A stretch of 64,000 bases of DNA from Lampris incognitus (GCF_029633865.1 NC_079217.1:60542993-60606992); one strand, 5' to 3'; counted from the stretch's first letter, positions 44,526 through 55,754 are shown. Notes: generated by a model from the sequence alone, not told the origin. Translations and numbers: made by a program.

Positions 44526-46760
44526 GGCCCCTGCGAAGTCCCTGACGTCGTTCCTCATGGTGGGCCACCAGAAACACCGAGCCAGAAAGGTGAAGGTGCG
44601 GTGGACACCCGGGTGGCAAGCAAACTGACTGGCATGGCCCCACTGGAGAACCCGGGGCCGGACTGCGAATAGGCGGCGTGGAGGGACGTGGCTCGGGGCG
44701 GGATGGGAGCGCAACGCCTGCCTGACCACGGTCTCGATGCCCCAGGTAACCACGCCAACCACCCTGGCCTCAGGAAGGATGGGAGTCGGCTCCTCTGTAG
44801 CTGGCTCCCTCCTCGGGTGTTGTCGGGACAGGGAGTCTGCCTTCGTGTTGTGGGACCCGGGGCCATAAGTCAGCGTGAAGTCAAACCGACTGAGGAAGCT
44901 GGCCCACCGTGCCTGCCGACCATTGAGGCGCTTGGTTGCCCGGATGAACGTCAAGTTCTTATGATCCGTCCAGATGGTGAACGGCTGTTCCGACCCCTCC
45001 AGCCAATGGCGCCACTCCTCCAGAGCAGCCACCACTGCCAGCAGCTCCCGGTTCCCGACATCGTAGTTCTCCTCAGCGGGGAGGAACCGGCGAGAGAAGA
45101 AGGCGCATGGGTGGACCTTCTGGTCAGACGCTGACCGCTGGGAGAGGACAGCCCCCAACCCGGTGTCCAAAGCGTCCAGCTCTACGACGAACTGCCTCTT
45201 GGGGTCGGGATGGAGCAGGACCGGGGCGCTGGTGAACCTCTCCTTGAGGGACTGGAATGCAGAGCGGGCAGCCGGGGACCAGATGAATGGCTGGGAGGGG
45301 GAGGTCAGCCTGGTGAGAGGTTCTGCCACGCAGCTGTAGTTCCGGATGAACCTCCGATAGAAGTTCGCAAACCCGAGGAAGCTCTGCAATTCCTTCCGTG
45401 ATGTGGGATCGGGCCAGTCCACCACAGCCTGGATCTTACGGGGGTCGGCCCGGGTCTGTCCCCTCTCAACGACGAAGCCCAGGTAGTCAACGGAAGGGGA
45501 ATGGAACTGGCACTTCTCTGCCTTGACGAAGAGCCGGTTCCGGAGGAGACGTTCGAGTACCCGGCGGACATGCTGGACATGTTCCTCGAGGGTCCTGCAG
45601 AAGATGAGGATGTCATCGAGGTACACCACCACAAACTCGTCGAGCATGTCGCGGAGAATGTCATTCATGAGAGCCTGGAATACTGCCGGGGCGTTGGTGA
45701 GGCCGAACGGCATGATCAGGTACTCATAATGACCCCGGGGCGTCTTAAAGGCTGTCTTCCACTCGTCCCCCTTCCGGATCCGGACCAGATGATAGGCACA
45801 CCGGAGGTCCAGCTTAGTGAAGACTGTAGTCTGGGTTAGGGGCTCAAGGGTGGAACTCATGAGAGGAAGGGGGTACTTGTTCTTGATGGTTATCTCATTG
45901 AGTTGGCGATAGTCAATGCAGGGTCGGAGGCCCCCGTCCTTCTTCTTCACGAAAAAGAATCCAGCTGCCACCTGGGAGGACGAGGGCCGAATGAGCCTCG
46001 CTGCCAAGGTCTCGGAGATGTACTCGTCCATCACAGCTTTCTCGGGGATGGTCAGACTGTACAGACGACTGCTGGGAAGGGGTGCCCCAGAGTGGAGGTC
46101 GATAGCACAGTCATAAGGCCGATGAGGAGGAAGAGATTGGGCCCGGGTCTTGCTGAAAACCTCACCTAACTCATGGTACTCAGGGGGAACAGAGGAGAGG
46201 TCGGGAGGCGGGGTACTAGGGGCACGTCGGGGGGATGGGGCGGGAGCAGCCTGGAGACATTGGGCATGACAGGAGGAGCTCCACTCCATGATGGTACCGG
46301 AAGCCCAGGCGATGTGTGGCTCATGCTGCACGAACCAGGGGTGCCCTAGGATCACAGGGACTAACGGGGACTGGATGATGTAGAACCGAAGTCTCTCCAC
46401 ATAGTTACCTGCTATGGTGAGAGAGACAGGGTGGGTGCGTTGGGTGACGCTGGCCAGGCAGCGCTCGTCCAGCGCAAAGGCCTCCATGGGCTTCTCCAGC
46501 GTCTCCAGCGGGATGTTAGCCTGGGCAGCAAACTCCGAGTCCAGGAAACACTCATCAGCCCCCGAGTCGAGGAGTGCACCCACCGTGAGCCGCTGGTCAG
46601 CCCAGGCCAGGGTAACGCTAACTAGATGGTTCTGTGGGGCAGGACGGCGGGAACAGGAAAGTCGGCTCACTAGGATCTCCCGGGGCCCCAGTGAGCCTAG
46701 TCTTTTGGCCGAGTGGGGCAGCCGCTGATCAGATGTCCCTTCTGGCCACGGTAGAGGCAC
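44403..46760 (-). CDS. Gypsy-2 pol: protease, reverse transcriptase, RNase H, integrase start
   Basis: 785 codons. Protease [10 protein letters not shown] near residue 65. The reverse transcriptase has [25 protein letters not shown] and an intact [10 protein letters not shown] active site near residue 380, then [12 protein letters not shown]. RNase H has [22 protein letters not shown] and TKADSLSR. The integrase zinc region begins [10 protein letters not shown]. The true frame ends near 44525, where a small deletion shifts it, and the last 40 residues are out of frame. The frame lacks a clear own start and would follow gag. Confidence 0.85.
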   Translation of the reverse strand: MPLPWPEGTSDQRLPHSAKRLGSLGPREILVSRLSCSRRPAPQNHLVSVTLAWADQRLTVGALLDSGADECFLDSEFAAQANIPLETLEKPMEAFALDERCLASVTQRTHPVSLTIAGNYVERLRFYIIQSPLVPVILGHPWFVQHEPHIAWASGTIMEWSSSCHAQCLQAAPAPSPRRAPSTPPPDLSSVPPEYHELGEVFSKTRAQSLPPHRPYDCAIDLHSGAPLPSSRLYSLTIPEKAVMDEYISETLAARLIRPSSSQVAAGFFFVKKKDGGLRPCIDYRQLNEITIKNKYPLPLMSSTLEPLTQTTVFTKLDLRCAYHLVRIRKGDEWKTAFKTPRGHYEYLIMPFGLTNAPAVFQALMNDILRDMLDEFVVVYLDDILIFCRTLEEHVQHVRRVLERLLRNRLFVKAEKCQFHSPSVDYLGFVVERGQTRADPRKIQAVVDWPDPTSRKELQSFLGFANFYRRFIRNYSCVAEPLTRLTSPSQPFIWSPAARSAFQSLKERFTSAPVLLHPDPKRQFVVELDALDTGLGAVLSQRSASDQKVHPCAFFSRRFLPAEENYDVGNRELLAVVAALEEWRHWLEGSEQPFTIWTDHKNLTFIRATKRLNGRQARWASFLSRFDFTLTYGPGSHNTKADSLSRQHPRREPATEEPTPILPEARVVGVVTWGIETVVRQALRSHPAPSHVPPRRLFAVRPRVLQWGHASQFACHPGVHRTFTFLARCFWWPTMRNDVRDFAGACSQQGLSPGTRGSAAAPPNSKPALVPCGVGFCLRTASLPG

Positions 46761-46951
46761 TGACCCGCCTTGAACCGGGCCTCCCGTTCGGCCGGGCTAA
46801 GGCGCGTGCGCCCCAGCTGCATAGGTTCCTCCCCCGTCGTGGTCTGGGGCATGGGGGGAGAAACGGCCACAGGGAAAGTGGGGCGAACAGGAGTAGGGAT
46901 CCTGTTAGGAGTGCTGGACGACTGGGGAATGGACGGGGATCCACACAGGGC
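46680..46951 (-). pseudogene. Gypsy-2 gag tail with broken zinc knuckle
   Basis: Beyond the gag stop, the same protein continues to [19 protein letters not shown], which is a CCHC knuckle with its second Cys changed to Arg, ending PTRPKD then stop. This indicates that the stop at 46952 is a mutation and not the native end. Confidence 0.65.
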
Positions 46952-47815
46952 TCACTCGTGCCTCCTCTCCCGGAGGCGTCCGTCGATGCGGATGGCGAGC
47001 TTGATCAGGTCCTCGAGGGAGGTGGGCTCCTCCCGGGTGGCTAGGTGGTCTTTGACAGCCTCGCTGAGACCTCTCCGGAAGATGACCCGAAGGGACCGGT
47101 CATTCCAGCCGCTCTCAGCTGTGGCCAGCCTGAACTCCACCGAGTAGTCTGTGACACTGCCACTGCCCTGCTGGATACTGCTCAGCCGAGCACCAGGGTC
47201 CTGGCCACCGACTGGATGGTGGAAAACCTTCCGTAGTTCCGCCTCAAAGGCCTCGTAGGTGAGGCAGAAACTGGCCTTCATGAACCAGGAAGCAGTGGCC
47301 CACTGAGTTGCTCGGCCTGTGAGCAGGTTGGTCACGTAAGCGACCCGGGCAGCATCAGACGTGAACATGCTGGGTTGGTGTAGGAAGACCAGCTCACACT
47401 GCATGATGAACGTGGCACAGGTCTCAAAGTCGCCATCAAACGGTCGTGGGCTGGAGAGGCAGGCCTCCCGGGGAACTGGGTTGAGCCCCACAGGGTTAAC
47501 TGGGGCAGCGGGCCCAGGGGGTGGGTTACCCACGACTCCAGGGGCAGGCTGGCCCGGCGGCTGGATGGTGAGAGCCGCCGTGATGGTTTGCAACTGCCGC
47601 AGGATCTCTGCTTGTTTGCTCGCCAACGCCGCCTGCTGCCTCGTTAGGTTACCCACAAAGGCCTGGAGGGGCGGGACCCGAGTCTGAAGATCTCTCACCG
47701 CGGCGGAGGCCGCCTCTAGCTGCTGGGTGTGGGAGTTAGTCAGTTGGATCTGTTCGATGAGAGCCGCTCGAAGCGGGCTGGCCGGTACGCTCTCCGTGTA
47801 GGCTGGGGTCGTCAT
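46952..47815 (-). CDS. Gypsy-2 gag polyprotein (N-terminal 287 codons)
   Basis: Starts MTTPAYTESVPASPLRAAL. A coiled-coil-prone region follows (LEAASAAVRDLQ), then a Pro-rich hinge and a retrotransposon gag core: RPFDGDFETCATFIMQCEL, YVTNLLTGRATQWATA, FHHPVGGQDPGARL, and DLIKLAIRIDGRL. Style and order resemble the sushi-type gags from which vertebrate PEG10/RTL genes derive. A TGA ends the frame before the zinc knuckle. Confidence 0.85.
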   Translation of the reverse strand: MTTPAYTESVPASPLRAALIEQIQLTNSHTQQLEAASAAVRDLQTRVPPLQAFVGNLTRQQAALASKQAEILRQLQTITAALTIQPPGQPAPGVVGNPPPGPAAPVNPVGLNPVPREACLSSPRPFDGDFETCATFIMQCELVFLHQPSMFTSDAARVAYVTNLLTGRATQWATASWFMKASFCLTYEAFEAELRKVFHHPVGGQDPGARLSSIQQGSGSVTDYSVEFRLATAESGWNDRSLRVIFRRGLSEAVKDHLATREEPTSLEDLIKLAIRIDGRLRERRHE

Positions 47816-47828
47816 GGTCAGTTCGTAC

Positions 47829-48251
47829 TGTTAGGGTTTGTGGAAGACCCCAAGTGCACGACACCAGACAGAGATGAGGTTAGCCGAAAACTGGCATACT
47901 TTATTCAAACATAGGAAGGCAATGAGCGACAAGGAAAAAACGGAAAGTCCAAGGGGGGGGAAAAAAACTCGCGGGTAATCCAAACGGGAACACGGCAGGA
48001 TACTTCCACGGGGAAACTTTGCAAGGGAAAAACATGAACCAGGAGCTGGGATGAGTTCGTAGAGAAAAGGACCGTGGGAGGAGAGTGGCCGCTACTGCGG
48101 GTGCGGGAGGTTACAACACGAACTGACAACGGGCACGTGGGAGGCCACCAAACTTAAGCCCAGCCCTGATGACTAAGCCCGGCCCTGACGAGCCGATTGG
48201 CTGCCGGCGCGGGGTGGGCGGGCCACGGCGCGGGGTAAGCGAGCCATAACA
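47829..48251 (-). mobile_element. Gypsy-2 5' LTR
   Basis: 423 bp on the minus strand from TGTTATGGCTCGC to ACCCTAACA, with TGTTA/TAACA ends. The gag ATG lies 14 bases further on. Confidence 0.65.
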
Positions 48252-48685
48252 TGAAATTTGCTTTGGTTTTGCTGTAAGGTAGCATTTTGATATGAGATGC
48301 ACTTTGTATTTTCATTTTATTGAGAAAGAAAAATGTTTTTGTTTCTTCTGCCGGAATCTGTGAGTATGATGAGGCCAGCGGCCAGCTGATAGATGAGAGG
48401 CGAAGTGCAAGCGAGTGCCAAAAAAGTGTCCGGGTCTCAGCCACGATCCCAAGCCTCCGCCCTTTCCCACGCAAACATCATACTGCAACAAACACAACGC
48501 AGAGTCCCAGGGCGTGTAGGGAGACGACGGCCAAACGCAAAGTACGGGTTACATAAACAATTAGCTGTACGCCATTATGCTGGGGGTAATGTTTAGATAC
48601 TACTACAGTTATATCATGTAATGTGATTAGAATGCAGTCCAATCCAATTATGAGTCTCATTTAAGTTAATTTCCTGGTTTTGCAG
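48252..48685. other. Unassigned sequence right of Gypsy-2
   Basis: No supported gene. Short overlapping ORFs only. Confidence 0.4.
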
Positions 48686-48757
48686 AGGGTAGCAAAGATG
48701 AGCTCCAGGCTGAGGAGCCAGCAGCAGCAGCTGAGTCAGAAGCAGGCGTGGAAACTG
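48686..48757 (+). other. Possible 72-bp exon, Glu/Ala-rich
   Basis: A ttcctggttttgcag acceptor and a CTG|GTAACA donor bracket 72 nt that are open in a phase 1-1 frame reading GSKDELQAEEPAAAAESEAG. There is no neighbouring exon to support it. Confidence 0.25.
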
Positions 48758-49225
48758 GTAACAACAATTTAGTGTTACTTTGTGTGTGTGTGTGTATCAT
48801 GGAGAGTCAAAGATTTTGATTAGCTAAAATGCTAATGCTTCTCATGCCTGTACATTGCAATGCATTTTGTCAATTGCAAATGTTAGTATATACAGGTCAA
48901 TGCTATGGTGTACCTTTATTGTTTTTTTTTAATACATGTATTTCTGATTTTTCCCTTTTTCTCCTAATTTAGTGGCCAATCGATCCCTGTTATAGTTCAA
49001 ACACCCACCCTCGTACTGCATGCGTTCGCCAACTGCACCTCTCCGGCCGGCAGTCTGGAAGGAGACGCCTCGTCACTTCCGGGACAAGGCGACTCCAGGC
49101 CGAACCACTGCTTTTTCCGACACACCCAGAGGCGCGTTAATGTGACGAACACAAGCCGACTCCGCCCCCCTCCCGAAGACAGCGCTGCCAATCATTACCG
49201 CTTCATCGAGTCCGGCCGGTGGTGT

Positions 49226-49330
49226 ACCTTTTAAAGTGTAACCGGTTATTTTCTTGCCCGGTGCGGGATTCGATCCTGGGTGTACTGCACCACAAGGCGA
49301 CATCACTAACCGCTCGGCTAAAGGGTCAGA
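49226..49330 (-). repeat. tRNA-like SINE head
   Basis: The reverse complement reads tttagccgagcggttagtg (A-box form), then ggatcgaatcccgcacc (B box). It is too diverged in the folded arms and lacks a proper anticodon loop for a working tRNA. Flanked by gtaaccggttatt, as in the array introns. Confidence 0.55.
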
Positions 49331-49444
49331 CCCGTTAGCTAGGGGCTAACGTGTCTTATTAGTAGTTTACAAAAGTTACACTGAAATAACAAACGTTTTC
49401 ATTTTAGCTCATTTTATCATGCCGTACACCATTTTGACAATTGA

Positions 49445-49562
49445 TGTGGCGGCCTGTCCAGGGTGTCTCCCCGCCTGCCGCCCAATGACTGCTGGGATAG
49501 GCTCCAGCAATCCCCGCGACCCTGAGAGCAGGGTAAGCGGTTTGGACAATGGATGGATGGCA
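49445..49562 (+). repeat. SINE/LINE 3' tail (ggcggcctgtccagggtg type)
   Basis: gcggcctgtccagggtgtct to ggacaatggatggatgg, the shared 3' tail of a fish SINE, as at 54200-54305. Confidence 0.65.
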
Positions 49563-49602
49563 AAAAAGTAAAATACTGTAACGTGCATGGATAAGAAGAC
49601 AT

Positions 49603-49659
<57 letters not shown>

Positions 49660-49660
49660 G
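49603..49660 (+). repeat. (GGCT)n microsatellite
   Basis: About 14 uninterrupted tetranucleotide units. Confidence 0.9.
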
Positions 49661-49735
49661 TCTGACCCTTTAGTCGAGCGGTTAGCGATGTCTCCTGCGG
49701 TGCGGGCGATGCGGGTTCGCTTCCCGGCCGCGGCA
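49661..49735 (+). repeat. tRNA-like SINE head, plus strand
   Basis: ctttagtcgagcggttagcg (A box) and gggttcgcttccc (B box). Related to 49226-49330. Confidence 0.5.
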
Positions 49736-51155
49736 GTTCCTGTGGTTGCGTTGTCCCCCGAATTCGCGTCAATACATTAAAGTCGCATTATTTTGACTTC
49801 CTGAAAAAAGAATATATAACCCGGTTATTATTTTGGTTTCATAAAGTTTATTATGTTGGTACAGTTGTACTATTTACCCGTTGTACGTAAGGCCAATCAG
49901 GAGTAAGGGTGAAGGGTCACGGTGAAGGGCGGGGCAAGCGGTTGTCAAGAAGGAAGAAGAGGGGTGAGACGGGAGATTCACAGCTTGTGAAAAAGGAGAT
50001 AGTTGGAACATGTGGCAAATGTCAGGCTTACAGTTCACAAGTTTAATCGCACAGTATTCGAAGGTGTAAGCTATAACTCGTGTATGTAAATTGGACGTCG
50101 GTTAGATGTTACTGCGCCATTCCCCAGTTCACCGCGACTGTCGTTAGCCGGCTAGTTAGCTAAGCTAGCTAATGTGGTAGCCTTGTTTGCTAGCTCAGTG
50201 AACATACACAGCTATTAAAAGAAGTGAATGAGAACGTTCACAGACATCTATTACAAGAAGGGGACCAGGCACACCAGATAGCGGGTTGAGCCACCAGGGT
50301 TTGCTCACGCTTCCTCTGGCTACGTGGGATTCTCACTTCGGAACAAGTCACCGGAAGCAAACCGTTCGCGCGCACCGCCATTTCCGGTCAGTGTAAGACC
50401 ATTCTGGGACAGCCGCCCTCCTGAACTGAGTGAGTACGTTTTGTCCGTTTAGCTCGCAAGGGTGACGACAACTTCGGTTGGACACATTTATTGTGTTTGA
50501 ACTGGAATATTGAAACGGGTACCTACTTTAATTTTGTACTTGAACTGTATTGAGCCTCATATAGTGAAAGTGCACTATTTGCTTTGTTTTCTTTGTTTTG
50601 ATTTTGATTTTTTACAGTAAGTAAATATTTCGAGTTGCAACGTTGTCTTGTTTGATTATTCATCTGAAGGTTATTAATTTCATGAGAAATGTTATAATTA
50701 GGGAACCCAAGCTAAGATTACTAATAATTGGCTTATAGTGAGAGAACCTAGGGCCCTGCCCTCTATACTCACGGGGTAAAGGGGCTACATAGATAGAATA
50801 TAACTATTTTGTGGTGACTTCATTGTAATTTATATCACAAGGTACATGAAAATTCCCACCAGAGTAGGAGTAAACAAGTTTTTGAGGTACACATTTCAGT
50901 TTTTCAGTGATTAAGATATGCACTTTGAATGTAAATTTGGTGCCAGAGTACATAAAAAGGCATCAAAATAGAGCTTGTTTATAAAAATAAAAAAAACAAC
51001 TCCGGGAGCGGATCCCCCGGACCCCCTACAGAAGTCTGGGCTGATGTCCTCAAATCCTGGGAACGCCCCTGTCCTTTTCCATAGTTATGAGGGTCACTGC
51101 CATAACCAGTAGTTAAACACTGAAACACACTGCTACCGTCCATAGCCTTATTAAA
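49736..51155. other. Unassigned sequence
   Basis: No supported gene. A CpG-containing stretch near 50330-50410 with a ccatttccggtcagtg phrase might be promoter-like, but nothing confirms it. Confidence 0.35.
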
Positions 51156-51374
51156 TTGCTAAATGAATTCACTAAAAATATTACATGCATTCTTGGCACG
51201 AAGGCTATGACACATTCTTATTCTGTTGGAGAGCAAGGAAAAAAGAATCGCCCTGCAATTGTGGGACCAATTATTTTGCACAAAGACTTGATCTTTCTTG
51301 AAAATCAGCTCATCCGGGGGCTGCAAAATGTCCCAATATCACATTTCCAGTTGCATTGCATTGGTACCTCGTGA
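51156..51374 (+). pseudogene. Possible transposon ORF fragment
   Basis: 72 codons with KNRPAIVGPIILHKDL and LIRGLQNVP. The style resembles transposon-encoded proteins from fish (GP.L.H then a short Leu-rich stretch), but I cannot name the family. No introns or promoter visible. Confidence 0.3.
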
Positions 51375-51615
51375 CCGGGTAGGACAGGTGTCACACACCT
51401 TCAATGAATTATTCAGCTGTGCAGGCAGGTACTGAAAACCAGTCCTTCCCAGATAGCCTTGCAGTTAGCAGGAGGACCACGTATTTAAAAGAGTCCTACA
51501 CCATGTTTCATTCAGAAAATACGAAACAGTCTTACATGTTGTCGGTTTAATGATCTATCTATTCCATTTCATATGGATGACCAACCAGTGGTGGTGGAGA
51601 GGCTGTTGCTATAGT

Positions 51616-51676
51616 AACAGAGAGAGTAGGAGGGAGAGAGACAGAGCGAGAGAGAGGGAGGGAGGGGGGAGGAGAG
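51616..51676 (+). repeat. (GA)n-rich low-complexity tract
   Basis: agagagag and gggagggag runs upstream of the exon candidate. Confidence 0.8.
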
Positions 51677-51789
51677 ATCTAGAAGGTAAAGGTGTGTTGT
51701 TCATTTGTTTCACGAATGTGGAAAAGACAGAAAGACAGGAGAGTGAAGGTGTGAAGAAGAGGAGACGGACCGGCGGAAGAGGACTTTTG

Positions 51790-51898
51790 ATGCAGGCCTG
51801 CAGGAGCGAGGGAAAGAAGAGAGGGATGTCCGAGAGGATCGCGTCGTGTGGGAGTCTGTACGACAGCACGAACCTGCTGCTGCAGTACTGCAACAATG
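51790..51898 (+). CDS. Possible first coding exon of a rightward gene
   Basis: Open from an ATG at 51790, with a second in-frame ATG at 51826 (MSERIASCGSLYDSTNLLLQ). It ends AATG|GTAAGG, a strong donor leaving one base over. The reading frame is open upstream too, over a GA-rich leader, so the start is uncertain; 51826 begins the part that looks most protein-like. A (TC)n run fills the start of the intron. The next candidate at 54601 has a compatible phase. The family is not recognised. No array copy exists, so this is single-copy sequence within the window. Confidence 0.42.
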
Positions 51899-51902
51899 GT
51901 AA

Positions 51903-51955
51903 GGCTCTCTCTCTCTCTCTCTCTCGCTCTCTCTCTTTCTCTCTCTCTCTCTATT
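51903..51955 (+). repeat. (TC)n microsatellite
   Basis: ctctctct with a few interruptions, right after the splice donor at 51899. Confidence 0.85.
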
Positions 51956-51975
51956 TACTCCCATTTAGGCGATGA

Positions 51976-53947
51976 ATGATGAGCTCTATAGTAAACCGAC
52001 ATCTGAATTGGTCTCTTATCTAATGCAAACAACCTTTCACGCTCCATTTGTGCATCACATGTCTGATGTCTTTCCATATGGACCTGCATGCATGCAGCCA
52101 GCCAGGAGAAGGAGAGACGGGTTGACTCAGGCGGCTTGTGAATCTGATGTTGCGTTAAACAATGAAAGGATAGCCACATATAATTTCATTCTATTTTTTT
52201 GTACCGTGTTTCTTTATCATCATATTTCCCACAAGTGGTTCACATCATCATGAACCGACATGAGCCATGTCGTCTATGATACCACAGAGCAAGTCAATGA
52301 TACACCCTGTGCAAAAATGGCCACGTTACAGACTGATAAACATTTATAGTGAGTATACGAGTCTTTTGCGTAGGTGATGCTCTAACGGCAGTGTCACAGA
52401 CTAGCTGCTGTCAATCAATCTTATATACGCTATATTCAAACTGTCCAGTGCAACTTCATTGTAAACCATTTCTTCATAATTCAGAATAGGACTTGTCGGT
52501 CAAATATCACAAAATCAAACATGATGATATTTTTCAGTAAGTTCCTCATGGGATGATAGTCGGTGGATGACTACTGGTGCTTTTACAAGATATTTACACA
52601 TCAGGAAATGATAAATGATCATTAGTAATGTGGATGTGATGATGGCCAAGTGGGTGGAGACATTCATGGTTCATTTCACTAAGAAGGTGGAATAAGTTCA
52701 GAAAATGGTCTCACGTTACTGTAAAGCAGCCTTCAAGACCAAGTTATATCACCAGATTGCCACAACCTCAATCCCACAACACATTTTGACAGAAGACCCT
52801 CATCTTGAAATTTTGGAGAAAAGCCACTTTCTGTCTTCCGGGGGGGGGAATGTGGTCTGATGAGATACTGGTAATAACACATGGGTTCAAATGGGGGCAT
52901 CATCTGTGGAGTCAGCTGAAGTCAGAGTTAGCTTTGCATGTATGCAAACCTGCAGAGCTAATGCCAGATGATATCTGTAACGAAAATATATTTATACGGT
53001 GAAGGCATCAGTGAACAGATTACAGACGGTTAGTGGAATGTGTCTTATCAGTGGACCGTGGTAGGACTCGGTGATTTTGTGGTATCGACTCACACGTTCT
53101 CGTGAGGACAGCTGTGTCTGTGTGATGTTGTAACGAAGTTGCTTTCATTTTGGCGGTCCTTCTAACAAGCAGGTCTGCAGAAGTGGTTACCTGAAAGCAA
53201 AAAGATATAAAACGAATACAAACACATGTAAATGAGACTGGAAGAACATAACTGAGAGAGGACAGTGTGTGTGTGCACGCGTGTGCGTCCACGTGCCTTG
53301 GCATTTTGCCCAGAAGATTCTCACATATCCAGGCTTTATCGGACAAATCGTTAAAATCAAAACTCATCTGGCCGACTATGTTTTGGTATGACAGAATCAG
53401 CCCTGGTTTGGCGAACACGTCTTTAATGAGATCTGAGCACAGGCAGACAGACCGGCGGAGACGAGCCAGATGGCCATGTTGAGTGACAGGTGGAGAGACA
53501 GTGAGGGGTCACGAAGTCTGGTCACGGCCAGCGAGCTGATTATCCCAGATCCAACACTTGCCATTTGGACCGGTTGCTTGACTCGTTTTTTTTCGAAAGC
53601 CCCCTACGGCAGCCCCACAGGTTCATAGAGTTTACATATAATCGTTTGGTAAATTTGATATTCGTCAGACAGGAAGGTGAAGCTGAACAGAGAAGGAAGG
53701 GGCCCAGACCTGAGCCTTGTTGACATGGGTGGAACAACTGGTATGAATGAGTATGAACAAAATATCTCTCATTGTTTTATTGCCATATCACGCCCACTGA
53801 AGTAACAATCACATAAACGGGCTGTCTGAAACGAGGCCTGTGCCAAGGCCGAGCCCTTTGGAGGCCCAATACATGAACTGAAAGTTTTGTTATTTGTTTG
53901 TTTGTTTTCCTTTGTTGAGTCACCTTTACATATTGTATCCTGCTGAC
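51976..53947. other. Probable intron or intergenic sequence
   Basis: About 2 kb without a supported gene. If the exon pair 51790/54601 is real, this is its intron. Confidence 0.4.
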
Positions 53948-54305
53948 CAGGGCGGCACGGTGGTGCAGTGGTTAGCGCGGTTGCCTCACAACAAGAAGGT
54001 CCTGGGTTCGAGCCCCGGGGTAGTCCAACCTTGGGAGTCGTCCCGGGTCGTCCTCTGTGTGGAGTTTGCATGTTCTCCCCATGCCTGTGTGGGTTTCCTC
54101 CGGGTGCTCCGGTTTCCTCCCACAGTCCAAAGACATGTAGGTCAGGTGAATCGGCTGTATTACATTGTCCCTAGGTGTGTGTCGGCCCTGTGATGGCTTG
54201 GCGGCCTGTCCAGGGTGTCCCCCCGCCTGTTGCTCAATGACCGCTGGGATCCCGTGACCCTGAGCGTAGGATAAGTGGTTTGGATGGATAGTTTGATGGA
54301 TGGAT
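53948..54305 (+). mobile_element. tRNA-derived SINE with conserved core and LINE-type tail
   Basis: The head ggcggcacggtggtgcagtg has an A box, and ggttcgagccccgg is the B box. The core is gtggagtttgcatgttctcc to ggtttcctcccacagtccaa, a block shared by many vertebrate SINEs. The tail is gcggcctgtccagggtg and ends in GGAT repeats. It is the most complete SINE in the window. Confidence 0.85.
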
Positions 54306-54600
54306 CCTGCTGACCATCCAGGGCATTACTACAGGGTTGGGGTTAGGATTATGTCTGAAAAGAAAGATCTTGTATTTCATCAGGACAATAAGCTTCAGAG
54401 CAGGCCAGAACTACTAGTTTGGTTGTAAATTAGTCAAAAACGATACCTTAAATGGTGTTTGTTACTATTTCCACATTTCCATGAAATGTGAAAATTAAAA
54501 CTTTGTCGTAAGACTAAACCAAATACATCGCTAGAAAGGTCTTGACCTGTAGAGTGATATTATGTCAGTTGAAATATTGACCTCTGAACCTTGACCTCAG

Positions 54601-54682
54601 TGCATGTTGGAGGACTTGTCATTCAGCAACAGCAGGGGCTGCAGACATGGGACCAACTGTTAAAAAGAGCTCCTGACTTCAG
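54601..54682 (+). CDS. Possible second coding exon of a rightward gene
   Basis: The acceptor ttgacctcag and the donor TTCAG|GTATGT bracket 82 nt. One frame is open, reading HVGGLVIQQQQGLQTWDQLL then KRAPDF, and starts two bases in. Joined to the single base left by the exon at 51898, the frame is continuous. It ends with two bases over (phase 2). Two other frames carry stops. No family recognised. Confidence 0.38.
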
Positions 54683-55614
54683 GTATGTGACTTTATACAT
54701 GTGGTATAGTTACAAGTGGAGGCGCTGTCAAATATGGGCAAAATTAGTTTTCATCTATTTAACAATTAGATATATTTAAAATTTGATCACTCAAATGTGT
54801 TTCCCGTCCCTGTAAGCCCCTCAGTGTACTCTCAATTCACTATTTACAACTTCCAATTCCATGAAATACATTAATATTTTTAAAAACTACAATTCCCTTG
54901 AGCCGCGTTACGCTGCTTGATAAAAATCACCATAGTTGTAGTTCTTCTGGTTTGCAAAATAGCATGAATGGGATCATAAAAATATGTCTACAGAATATAT
55001 CAAATATTTACTGCAGCCGAAACATAAATTGCACTGCACAGGTGGTTTATTTGAAGGGGAAAAAAAAGAAAAAGAAAAAAACATACAGATGTTGATGCAT
55101 TTAGGATATTTTAGCAAGTATTGTGGAAACACGTTTTAGGTTGTGCTCGGTGTCAGAAACGTTGCATTCCAACAATTTTCTTGAAAGACTTTAAAGAATC
55201 TTCATAATAACAAACAAACTAAAGATCATATACATTCATTGAACAAAGAATATGAAAGTAAAATGCACATTTCTCACTAGAAATGTTATCAAAACACATT
55301 TTGATGCCAGAAATATCTTAAAATACTGCATTTTCCACTAAGAATAACATGAATGTCAGCCATTTTTTTTTCGTAGACAAACTTGACAGTCATGTGATGT
55401 GGACGCAGGCTCCAACAACATTGGCTATAAGTTCAAATGTTGCTATGAAACATATTGTAACGACCACGGATGTGTACACTCGCTAGCCCTTGGCTAATGG
55501 GTCGGACCCTTTAGTTGGCTGGTTAGAGCAGTCGCCCTAAAGGGGAACTTCCAGCATCATAGGTTGAAGTGTAGGGCAACTGAGCAAACTGCCGTATTTG
55601 ACAAGTTGGGATCT
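54683..55614. other. Unassigned AT-rich sequence
   Basis: No supported gene. An A-rich run at 55058-55080. A diverged tRNA-like phrase (ggaccctttagttggctggt, 55504-55523) recalls the SINE head at 49661. Confidence 0.4.
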
Positions 55615-55754
55615 CCAAAGGAGTTGAATCAAGTGCAACTGGACTAGCTTGGTCTAGTCAGAAAGGCACGAACTGAGGAAGCCTCTTGGATGAGAGGCGA
55701 AACGTCTTCACGGATATATACCAAGTCCAGTTGCACTTGATTCAACTCCTTTGG
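55615..55754. repeat. 31-bp perfect inverted repeat enclosing a conserved repeat motif
   Basis: Arms 55615-55645 and 55724-55754 (ccaaaggagttgaatcaagt... and its complement). Between them lies ttggatgagaggcgaaacgt. The downstream phrase ggataaccatgacctggatg is common in fish repeats. Source element not certain. Confidence 0.65.

Larger units (their letters stand above)
43871..48251 (-). mobile_element. Gypsy-2 LTR retrotransposon, GC-rich, 3' end missing
   Basis: A different Ty3/Gypsy family, of the sushi-like type by gag and pol style. Order on the minus strand: 5' LTR (48251-47829), gag, zinc knuckle, protease, RT, RNase H, integrase, cut at 43871 with no 3' LTR. It is clearly more GC-rich than the array next to it. 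Broken by a gag stop, a lost knuckle Cys and an integrase frameshift. Confidence 0.85.

Noticed and set aside
44688..47914. Many plus-strand ORFs across Gypsy-2
   Set aside because: They are shadows of the GC-rich minus-strand gag and pol, with no recognisable domains.
49226..49330. A real tRNA gene
   Set aside because: A- and B-box words are present, but the arms do not pair well, there is no clear anticodon loop, and the same fragment is attached to repeat sequence elsewhere.
49603..49660. CRISPR-like or satellite array
   Set aside because: A plain GGCT tetranucleotide run with no spacers. No CRISPR arrays are expected in a fish genome.
51609..51964. Minus-strand ORFs over the GA/TC tracts
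   Set aside because: Open only because simple repeats lack stop codons.
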